From an uncultured Lachnospiraceae bacterium (GTDB lineage Bacteria; Bacillota; Clostridia; Lachnospirales; Lachnospiraceae): DNA of 44,759 nt. The position numbers and the translations under genes are program-made. Where the stretch lies: NCBI GenBank assembly GCA_902786365.1, contig CADACD010000022.1, positions 1 to 44,759 on the forward strand, read 5' to 3'. Numbering within the stretch: the stretch's first letter is position 1; each line of letters starts with the position of its first letter. Shown here piece after piece: positions 8,396 to 16,391 of this stretch. Under the pieces are notes generated by a model. That model did no database searches. It had not been told where the DNA came from and saw only the letters and a list, made by a program, of their open reading frames with translations.

Positions 8396-8500
8396 ATGGA
8401 CGAGTTCAACACCATTCAAGACTTGCGAGCGTTTGACAACAAGATTTTCAACGCTCTGCAAGATTATTGTGATGACTGCGCACAAATACATTTTTGTTAG
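8396..8500 (+). CDS. Possible 34-aa leader peptide or gene remnant
   Basis: ATG at 8396 opens a 34-codon frame (MDEFNTIQDLRAFDNKIF then ALQDYCDDCA) just after the terminator-like hairpin and 42 nt before the methyltransferase start. It has a protein-like helical composition but matches nothing I recognise. It could be a leader peptide, or the 5' end of a truncated gene, perhaps the regulator missing for O5. Confidence 0.3.
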   Translation: MDEFNTIQDLRAFDNKIFNALQDYCDDCAQIHFC

Positions 8501-8542
8501 ATAATTTGAATCTCCTGTCTTATTGTTCATTTTTTTAATGAA

Positions 8543-10135
8543 ATGAAGCGTACATATATATCTCTATTCAGCAGTGCAGGAGTGGGATGCTACGGATTCA
8601 AATTAAATGGATTTGAATGTGTGGCAACTAACGAATTGCTAGAGCCAAGAATTGAAATTCAAAAAGCTAACAATAAATGCAAATATGATAGTGGGTATAT
8701 TTGCGGAGATGCAACATCACAAGAAACCCACGAATTGATTCAAAAAGAAATAGATTTTTGGAAAGCAAATGAAGGCCTAATTGATATAGATGTGGTGTTC
8801 GCAACACCACCATGTCAAGGTATGTCTACAGTTAATTACAAAAAAACTGACCACGAACAAAAAAGGAATTCTCTCGTTGTAGAAGCAATAAAACTGATTA
8901 AAGATATTCATCCAAAAATTTTTGTTTTTGAGAATGTTCGTGCTTTTATGAAATCTACTTGCACAGATATCTCTGGTCAAGATATGCCTATATCAGACAG
9001 CATTTATAATAATCTTTCTGAAGAATATTTCATATATTGGAAAGTAATAAATTTTAAAGATTATGGCGTGCCATCAAGTCGTCCTAGGACACTCGTTATC
9101 GGAACAAGAAAAAACATTAATATTTCACCACTACTTATTTTCCCAACACGACAAAACGAGATTCTATTAAAGGATTCTATTGGTTCATTTCCTCGCCTTA
9201 GTTATTGCGAAAAGGACAAATCAGACCCATTTCATTTTGCCCGCCCTTTTCCACGATACATGCTAGAATGGATTAAAGATTTAAAAGAAGGTGAAACGGC
9301 TTTTAATAATCCAGATGAAACAAAACCATATACAATAGATGCGCAAGGTAATAGAGTAATTAATAAAGGTGCATATATGGGCAATAAATATCGCAGATTA
9401 ATCTGGGATAGACCAGGTGCTTGTATCGCAACTAGAAGTGATGTTATGTCATCTCAAGATACTATTCACCCTTGTGATAATCGGGTGCTAAGTATACGAG
9501 AGCTCATGACACTTATGACAATTCCCAACTCTTTCAAATGGACTTCGAAAGATGAAGAATTAACTGTTGAGAATGCTGAAGAGTATCTCAAGAAAAATGA
9601 GGGAAACATACGAAGATGTATTGGCGAGGCAGTGCCTACTCAAATTATAAAAGACATTGCCAATAAAATAAACATTGTTTTGGATTATGCAGAATTCAAC
9701 TGTGAATTTGGCTTAAAATCAAGAAATGCATTTATAGAGATAACCAATAAATATGGGCTTCTGCCATACAATAATTCATTTCCCAATGTAGACGATTTAA
9801 AAGAGGATCTACAAGAGGTTAAAGCAAAAGTTGATGGCGTCAAGAATTTTATTCTCTACTATCATCAGATAATTTCTTTCTATTCACATGTCAACTCTAT
9901 TGAGTTTGACGTATACGATACAAGTGAAATTGAAAGGGTGGATATAAATAAATTTATTCAGGTTTTTTCTCATCCCCAAAATGTCAATATAGCATTTGAA
10001 GAATACTATAAGCCTATCAAAGTTTATAATTTACTTATCGAGAACCAGAAATGTTATAATCTTAAACAATCCAAGAAAGGAACAAACAAAAATTCTGTTT
10101 CTGAAAGTGACTCTCAACAATTAGCTCTTTTTTAA
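8543..10135 (+). CDS. C5-cytosine DNA methyltransferase
   Basis: 530 residues with the ordered motifs of C5 methyltransferases: motif I ISLFSSAGVGCYGFK (residues 6-20), catalytic motif IV ATPPCQGMS with Cys91, motif VI FENV (E130-N131-V132), motif VIII FKDYGVPSSRPRTLVIG, and motif X GEAVPTQIIKDIANKI. It transfers a methyl group from SAM to C5 of cytosine at an unknown target. After motif X, around residue 380, there is a helical extension of about 150 residues that is unusual for a stand-alone enzyme and may bind the partner protein. The next gene starts 3 nt after the stop, so the two form one modification/restriction pair. An upstream ATG at 8538 is closed at once by TGA, fixing 8543 as the start. 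Confidence 0.93.
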   Translation: MKRTYISLFSSAGVGCYGFKLNGFECVATNELLEPRIEIQKANNKCKYDSGYICGDATSQETHELIQKEIDFWKANEGLIDIDVVFATPPCQGMSTVNYKKTDHEQKRNSLVVEAIKLIKDIHPKIFVFENVRAFMKSTCTDISGQDMPISDSIYNNLSEEYFIYWKVINFKDYGVPSSRPRTLVIGTRKNINISPLLIFPTRQNEILLKDSIGSFPRLSYCEKDKSDPFHFARPFPRYMLEWIKDLKEGETAFNNPDETKPYTIDAQGNRVINKGAYMGNKYRRLIWDRPGACIATRSDVMSSQDTIHPCDNRVLSIRELMTLMTIPNSFKWTSKDEELTVENAEEYLKKNEGNIRRCIGEAVPTQIIKDIANKINIVLDYAEFNCEFGLKSRNAFIEITNKYGLLPYNNSFPNVDDLKEDLQEVKAKVDGVKNFILYYHQIISFYSHVNSIEFDVYDTSEIERVDINKFIQVFSHPQNVNIAFEEYYKPIKVYNLLIENQKCYNLKQSKKGTNKNSVSESDSQQLALF

Positions 10136-10138
10136 AAC

Positions 10139-13100
10139 ATGAATACAAGTATTGACTATTCTATATTGGGTGACGTCATTATTGGCAGAGTAGACCCTCA
10201 AATATATGCGTTCACAACAGAAACTATTCCTAACTATCTTAAGGTTGGCGACACATATAGGCCGATTCAAACCAGATTAGATGAGTGGAGACGGTTTTTC
10301 CCAAACCTTATCCATCGATACACACATAGTGCAAGACTTGATAGTGGTAATATATTCCGCGACCACTCAGTTCATGATTATTTAGAGTACTCATTGCATT
10401 ATCATAGATTAGAGGCTGATGAAATAAGCCCAGATATATATTATTCTAGAGAGTTCTTCAAAGATGCACAACCAAAAGATATAGATGCGGCAATAGAAGA
10501 TATACAGAGCAGTGAAAAGAAAAAGGATGGACGTTATCATTTCTACACATCTGCACATCTACCAGTAAAGCTAAAATTTGAACGAAATAAAGATTTTCCT
10601 GCCAGGAAAAATCAAGAAGTTGCTATCAATAACTTTATAAAAGCTTATAATAACGGGCGAACAAATTTACTAATGTATGCGGTCATGCGCTTTGGTAAAT
10701 CATTTACCGCCATGTGTTGCGCAACAGCCATAAATGCTAACTTTGTTCTTATTGTATCTGCAAAAGTTGATGTGCGAAAAGAATGGCAAGAAACTGTCGA
10801 AAGCCATGTACGTTTCGAAGGATACGATTTTGCAGATGGAGAAGACTTGGCAAGAGATAACAATCTAATTAGTTCTTATCTAGCCTCAAATAAGAAAATT
10901 GCTCTTTTTTTAACTTTGCAAGACCTTCAAGGTGATACAATAAAAGGAAAACATAAAGAAATATTCAAAGAACAAATCGATTTGCTTATCGTTGATGAAA
11001 CTCATTTTGGAGCACGTGCTGCAGAGTATGGCAAGGTTCTTAGAGAATTTGAGTTATCAAGTAAACAAATTAATAGTGAAATTAAAACAGCCGAAACAAC
11101 GGATGATATCGATAAGGAATTAAAACAGTTAAATACAAAAGTAAGACTTCATCTTTCAGGTACACCCTATCGCATCCTAATGAGTGATGAGTTCACAAAA
11201 GACGATATCATTGTTTTTTGTCAGTATAGTGATATAGTAGATGCAAAAGAAAAGTGGGACGAAGAATATGGTCAAAAGGACGAGTTCGCAGAATGGGATA
11301 ATCCATATTATGGATTTCCTCAAATGATTAGATTTGCGTTCACGCCTAATGCATCAGCTGTAAAAAGAATGAAAGAAATGAGAGAGAAAGGAGTCACATA
11401 TGCTTTCTCGTGTTTGTTTCAACCGGTATCAATTCTAAAATCCCCTGATGGCAGCCACAAGAAATTTGTAAACGAGCAAGAAATACTCGATCTTTTGGAA
11501 GTTATCGACGGCTCAAAACATGATGAAAATCTTCTAGGTTTTTTAGATTATGATAAAATCAAAGAAGGTAAAATGTGCCGTCATATTGTATGTGTACTTC
11601 CATTTCGTGCTTCATGCGATGCGCTTGAACAACTAATTATTTCAAACAGGAATCGTTTTAAAAATCTTAGTCAGTATGAAATAATTAACATTGCTGGAGT
11701 AGAAGATGAAAGAACTTATAGCGACACAGATCGTGTAAAGGCTAAAATATCATCATGCGAAGCAGATGATAAGAAGACGTTGACTCTAACGGTCAATCGA
11801 ATGCTTACTGGTAGTACTGTAAAAGAATGGGATACGATGCTTTTCTTTAAAGACACGGCTTCACCTCAAGAATACGACCAGGCAATTTTTAGGATACAGA
11901 ACCAATATATTAAAGTTTATCTAGATGATGAGGGCAAGGAAATTAGGTATAATATGAAACCTCAAACTTTGTTGGTTGATTTTGACCCTAATCGAATGTT
12001 TCGAATGCAAGAGCTTAAATCTCAGTTTTACAATGTAAATACTGACAAAAATGGCAACAGTAAACTTAAAAGCCGTATAGAACGTGAGCTTGTTATTTCT
12101 CCAATTATTACATTAAATCATGGTATAATGAGAAGAGTAGAGGCTACAGATGTAATGGCTGTTGTCCAACAATACTCACAAAACAAGAGTATTTTAGATT
12201 TAGCATCTGACACCCCAATAGATTTTGCTCTTTTCAATAACGATGAATTTAGAAAAGAGATAGAAACAATGAAAGCTATAGATGCATCCAAAGGTTTAGA
12301 ATTTAGGCCAAATGAAGGAGATAATGATAATGATTACAATATTCCAGAAATTGAATCTTCAACAACAGATGAACCTGATAACAGTTCTTCAAATACAAAC
12401 AACTCGAATAGCGATAGTGATAGAAACGAACAAGAAGATTTAGCTAAAAAATATAAAGCATATCAAGCTAAAATTTTATTCTATGCGTTTCTGTCAGAAA
12501 GTAATGTTGAATCGATCGAAGATGTTATCAATAGCATAATAAATGGAAACCTTGACAACAGAAGAATAGCCAAGAATCTTGGTCTTAAAGTACCAATACT
12601 TTGGTTGATTCTCAATAATTGTAATTCTTTTATCCTTCGACAACTTGATTATAGGATAAAAGATATTAATGATCTTATGAAAGATGAGGATTTGTCTCCC
12701 ATAGAAAGAGCAAATAGAGCAACCCGAAAATTTGCTCGAGTTTCAGACTCAGAAATTGTAACTCCATCTATTTTAGTTGATGAACTCATTTCTTTAGTTC
12801 CAGAGAATGACATAAAATCCGCAAGTGGTATCCTTGATATATCTACCGTACAAGGAGAAATCGCATGTGGATTAAATCGCAAATTTGGGGAATCTATTAA
12901 TTCAAAAATTTTCTCAATCCCCTCTTCTCCATTAGCTTATGAACTAACAAGAAAAATATATACAATCATAGGTATACCTGTAAATCAAATTCTTAATTTC
13001 TATTCTTCTGACCTAATAGGAGAAAAGGCAGAACAGTTTATAGATGAAATAAAACGCCTGAATATTGATTTAGTTATTGGCGTTCCGCCATTCACTGAAA

Positions 13101-14095
13101 AAACTGAAGGAGGAAGAGGTGATGGTTATAATGCTATTTATCATAAATATTTTAATCTTATAAAAGATCAAATTGGCATTGAAAAAATTGCAATAATGAT
13201 GCAATCAACATGGTATTCAGGAGGCAGGGGAGAAGGTCTGGATTCATTTAGAGATTACATGCTGGAAACATCACATATTACGGAATTTCATGACTATCCT
13301 AATATTGAAAGCTATATTAAAAGTGTTACAACATTAAGAGGTGGTATTTGTTTGTTTTATTGGGATATAAATCATGATGGCGACTGTTTGTTTATTAATC
13401 GTATAAATCATCAGGACTATTCATTGAGAAGAAGATTGAGATATGTTAATGATAATTATAGAGCTGATTTTTTAATTCGTTGGAATGAAGGCCTATCAAT
13501 TTTAAGAAAAGTTTTAGAGGTTGAGTCTTCTTTTATCTATCAACCAGGCTCTAATTTAATGCATAAAAGAAATCCTTTTGGATTTCCTAATAAAGCTGAT
13601 AATTTCTCGACAAGAAAAACTTCCCGCGCTAAAACAAAAGTATATCTAGCTAAGGGTAAAGTAGGATATGCACTCAAATCTCAATTTAGTCACACACCTG
13701 AGAGAAATTCTCTACGTAACAGATGGAAAGTTTTGATTGCAAAATCAAGTTCTGGTGGAGACGAGTTACCGCACTTAGTAATTAGTGAACCTATTGTTTC
13801 AGAACCAGGCAGTGTCACTGCTAATACACACTATATAATTGATGGGGTTCCTACAAAACGTGAAGCTAAGAATTTAGCTTCATATATGAGAACTAAATTT
13901 TTCAGATTTATGGTTATGTTATTAAGAAGCAATCAGAATATGCGTGTAGACATGTATCAATTTGCTCCTAGATTAGATTTTACTCGTTCATGGTCAGATG
14001 ATGATTTATATAATAGATATCATCTAACTGAGGAAGAAAGAAATTTTATAGAACAAATAATAAAAGATATGGACAGTAAAGTTAAGCGTAATTAA
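10139..14095 (+). CDS. GIY-YIG / SF2 helicase / degenerate N6-methylase restriction protein
   Basis: 1318-residue multidomain protein. Residues ~15-105 resemble a GIY-YIG (T5orf172-like) nuclease: IYAF (22-25), YLKVGDT (33-39), Arg46 in RPIQTRLDEW, then a VHDYLE helix and SREFF. Residues ~160-640 are an SF2 helicase: Walker A-like MRFGKS (G186-K187-S188), DETH (286-289), SGTP (340-343) and late helicase motifs near NRMLTGSTVKEWD. A Ser/Asp/Asn-rich linker (~725-770) leads to a C-terminal region resembling Eco57I-type N6-adenine methylases, but motif I is LDISTVQGE (899-907) without GxG, and NPPY is replaced by VPPF (982-985). It is probably the NTP-dependent cleaving subunit partnered with the C5 methyltransferase, with the dead methylase used for recognition. 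Domain calls for the helicase are firm; the nuclease and its catalytic Glu are less certain. Confidence 0.78.
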   Translation: MNTSIDYSILGDVIIGRVDPQIYAFTTETIPNYLKVGDTYRPIQTRLDEWRRFFPNLIHRYTHSARLDSGNIFRDHSVHDYLEYSLHYHRLEADEISPDIYYSREFFKDAQPKDIDAAIEDIQSSEKKKDGRYHFYTSAHLPVKLKFERNKDFPARKNQEVAINNFIKAYNNGRTNLLMYAVMRFGKSFTAMCCATAINANFVLIVSAKVDVRKEWQETVESHVRFEGYDFADGEDLARDNNLISSYLASNKKIALFLTLQDLQGDTIKGKHKEIFKEQIDLLIVDETHFGARAAEYGKVLREFELSSKQINSEIKTAETTDDIDKELKQLNTKVRLHLSGTPYRILMSDEFTKDDIIVFCQYSDIVDAKEKWDEEYGQKDEFAEWDNPYYGFPQMIRFAFTPNASAVKRMKEMREKGVTYAFSCLFQPVSILKSPDGSHKKFVNEQEILDLLEVIDGSKHDENLLGFLDYDKIKEGKMCRHIVCVLPFRASCDALEQLIISNRNRFKNLSQYEIINIAGVEDERTYSDTDRVKAKISSCEADDKKTLTLTVNRMLTGSTVKEWDTMLFFKDTASPQEYDQAIFRIQNQYIKVYLDDEGKEIRYNMKPQTLLVDFDPNRMFRMQELKSQFYNVNTDKNGNSKLKSRIERELVISPIITLNHGIMRRVEATDVMAVVQQYSQNKSILDLASDTPIDFALFNNDEFRKEIETMKAIDASKGLEFRPNEGDNDNDYNIPEIESSTTDEPDNSSSNTNNSNSDSDRNEQEDLAKKYKAYQAKILFYAFLSESNVESIEDVINSIINGNLDNRRIAKNLGLKVPILWLILNNCNSFILRQLDYRIKDINDLMKDEDLSPIERANRATRKFARVSDSEIVTPSILVDELISLVPENDIKSASGILDISTVQGEIACGLNRKFGESINSKIFSIPSSPLAYELTRKIYTIIGIPVNQILNFYSSDLIGEKAEQFIDEIKRLNIDLVIGVPPFTEKTEGGRGDGYNAIYHKYFNLIKDQIGIEKIAIMMQSTWYSGGRGEGLDSFRDYMLETSHITEFHDYPNIESYIKSVTTLRGGICLFYWDINHDGDCLFINRINHQDYSLRRRLRYVNDNYRADFLIRWNEGLSILRKVLEVESSFIYQPGSNLMHKRNPFGFPNKADNFSTRKTSRAKTKVYLAKGKVGYALKSQFSHTPERNSLRNRWKVLIAKSSSGGDELPHLVISEPIVSEPGSVTANTHYIIDGVPTKREAKNLASYMRTKFFRFMVMLLRSNQNMRVDMYQFAPRLDFTRSWSDDDLYNRYHLTEEERNFIEQIIKDMDSKVKRN

Positions 14096-14125
14096 ATTTG
14101 CTGATGTACACACACTTAATATATC

Positions 14126-14365
14126 ATGGCGATGAGCTTCTTCAAGAACCGCAGACATCAGATATTGGTTTTCATTGATGACGATGGGAAACGAAACGTT
14201 TTCAATAACGGCATACGTTTTTGCACTCCTGAATGGTATCAACCTGCATACGAGCATATCGAGGAAATTGACGAAGACGAATACCGTTACATAGCCGCTT
14301 CGGGCGACTGGGAGCAACCAGCACCAACTCGCAATGACGCATCGCTATATCTAGACTGGGATTAA
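14126..14365 (+). CDS. Small acidic hypothetical protein
   Basis: 79 residues (a second ATG gives 77). Lies 30 nt after the restriction protein and 22 nt before the first DUF262 gene, in the same direction, so likely part of the operon. Acidic C-terminal half (HIEEIDEDEYRYIAASGDWE), no membrane segment or known domain. It could be an adaptor or inhibitor of its neighbours, but nothing in the sequence shows this. Confidence 0.5.
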   Translation: MAMSFFKNRRHQILVFIDDDGKRNVFNNGIRFCTPEWYQPAYEHIEEIDEDEYRYIAASGDWEQPAPTRNDASLYLDWD

Positions 14366-14387
14366 ATATATAGCAAAAAAATATAAT

Positions 14388-16391
14388 ATGACTGATTTAA
14401 ACCCGATAAACTATCTTGACTTGTTGTCAATTCCAGAGTTGTGCGAGAAGAACTTCTTTATCCCTGAATATCAGCGTGGGTATAGGTGGGGTGAAGTTCA
14501 AATAAGGCAACTCTTGGAAGACCTTTATACATTCTTCTACGATGATAAGGCAACAGGCAATTTCTATTGCCTTCAACCTGTCGTTGTCAAAGAAATGACT
14601 GCTGAAGATATTGAAAATTTGGGCTTGAAGTCAAGCAAAGACAACAATCGTTGGTATGAAGTTGTTGACGGTCAACAACGTTTGACCACAATAAAAATCA
14701 TTCTTATGCTTGAAAATCTCTTGGACGAAGACAAAGAATTGTCATTTGAGATTTTCTATAAGACACGCCCCGAATTGGCTAAGTTCTTTTCATTGATTGG
14801 AAAGCAGAAGAACGAAGAAAAGAAATATCAAATCATTGTTCAAACTGAAAGAAAACTTGATATTGACTCCTGGCACATCATAAAAGCCGCCCAACGGATA
14901 ATTGACTGGTTCCAAAATGAGGAATTGCCATACAAGCCGAACATAGCCAGCTTTAAGGGCAGGTTTTATGAATCATTTTCGGGTGACAAATCAAAGCAGA
15001 AGTCCGTTCAAGTAATCTGGTACGAATTGCGTGATGATAGCGACCCATACGATATGTTCAAGCGGCTGAACGACAGAAGCATATCACTTAATAACGCAGA
15101 GCTTATTCGTGGTATGCTGTTATCGGACTCTGCAAAATATAAGTTCGACCCATCACTTTTGGAGCAATTTAATGACGAAGTGAGACCAGTCGTTGAGGAA
15201 CGTGAGCAAGCAAGGAAACAAAGCCACATCATTGAGATGTGGGACATCATCGAGAGCCAACTCCGTGATGAAAAATTCTGGGCATTCATCAAAGATGACA
15301 ACCGTAGCGAACAATACAGTTGCCGCATCGAATATATTTTTGATATTCTTGCCCAAAAAGATTCAAATCAGAAAGATCCGCTATATACTTATTTATCGTT
15401 TGATAAATACATTAAAGATAATGTATATGCCGACCTTTGGGATTTATGGCTCTCTGTTGAAACTTACTTCTCGTTACTCAAAAGTTGGTTCAACAACTCC
15501 TATTTCTATCACAAAATAGGCTTTGTTATTTCTGAGTTGGGAACCACGTCCTTGATTGGAATGTTAGCCGATGCGATGAAATTGTCAAAAGATGATTTCA
15601 AGAAGTCTATCGACAATCGTATTTCAGCAATCATTCGGGACAACAGAAATCCGAACAAGAGCATCCTCGATTATTCTTATGATGATAATTATGCCCTTTT
15701 GAAGAAAGTTCTGTTCCTGTATAATGTGGAAACAACGCTACAACAAGGAAAAGAATTTTTTCCTTTTGATTTGTACAAAAGTAAAGATTGGACGTTGGAA
15801 CATATTCACGCACAAAACTCTGACCGTATAGACCAAAGCGATAAAGGCAAATGGGAGATATGGTTCAAAGAAAACGAGAAAGTTATAAAACGCCTTATGT
15901 ACCGGTTGCCAAATGACGAAAAACTCAAAGCACTTTATGAAAACAACTTCAAGCCTGAATATGAAAAGTTTGAAAAGAATCAAAACCTATATTCTTTCGG
16001 CGAATTGACAAAGCTGTTTGACCTTGTGTTCAAATACTTTGATGAGTTAAATCAAAACGAAGACAAACCTGCTGCCATACACAACATATCCAATATGGCA
16101 TTACTTGACGGCATCACAAACACAAGCATCAGTAACTCGGTGTTTGAAGTCAAACGCCAAATGATTCTTGATGCTGATGCTTCAGGCAAATATATACCTA
16201 TTTGCACGAAGAAAGTTTTTTTGAAGTACTACAATAAAAACGAAGAATACTTTACTGTGCAACAGAATTTCTATTGGAGCGAAACCGACCGACAACACTA
16301 TCTAGACGATATTAAGCGAGTGTTGAGCGAGTATATTCATGAAGATAATCTTTCAACTCCAAATGATGAAAGCGAGGTGACAAATGAATAA
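14388..16391 (+). CDS. DUF262/DUF1524 GmrSD-type restriction protein
   Basis: 667 residues. The N-terminal DUF262 NTPase shows IPEYQRGYRW (about 24-33) and VDGQQRLTT with D94-G95-Q96-Q97-R98, as in GmrS, BrxU and SspE. The C-terminal DUF1524 domain carries the HNH-like motif TLEHIHAQN (E471-H472 to H474). Known members use NTP hydrolysis to control cleavage of modified or phosphorothioated DNA; the substrate here is unknown. The coding end overlaps the next DUF262 gene by 8 nt, implying translational coupling and probably a complex. Confidence 0.88.
   Translation: MTDLNPINYLDLLSIPELCEKNFFIPEYQRGYRWGEVQIRQLLEDLYTFFYDDKATGNFYCLQPVVVKEMTAEDIENLGLKSSKDNNRWYEVVDGQQRLTTIKIILMLENLLDEDKELSFEIFYKTRPELAKFFSLIGKQKNEEKKYQIIVQTERKLDIDSWHIIKAAQRIIDWFQNEELPYKPNIASFKGRFYESFSGDKSKQKSVQVIWYELRDDSDPYDMFKRLNDRSISLNNAELIRGMLLSDSAKYKFDPSLLEQFNDEVRPVVEEREQARKQSHIIEMWDIIESQLRDEKFWAFIKDDNRSEQYSCRIEYIFDILAQKDSNQKDPLYTYLSFDKYIKDNVYADLWDLWLSVETYFSLLKSWFNNSYFYHKIGFVISELGTTSLIGMLADAMKLSKDDFKKSIDNRISAIIRDNRNPNKSILDYSYDDNYALLKKVLFLYNVETTLQQGKEFFPFDLYKSKDWTLEHIHAQNSDRIDQSDKGKWEIWFKENEKVIKRLMYRLPNDEKLKALYENNFKPEYEKFEKNQNLYSFGELTKLFDLVFKYFDELNQNEDKPAAIHNISNMALLDGITNTSISNSVFEVKRQMILDADASGKYIPICTKKVFLKYYNKNEEYFTVQQNFYWSETDRQHYLDDIKRVLSEYIHEDNLSTPNDESEVTNE

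Noticed and set aside
8543-14095. DISARM or BREX locus
   Set aside because: No DrmA/DrmB, PglZ or BrxC-like proteins are present; only the C5 methyltransferase and a helicase are shared with DISARM in general terms.
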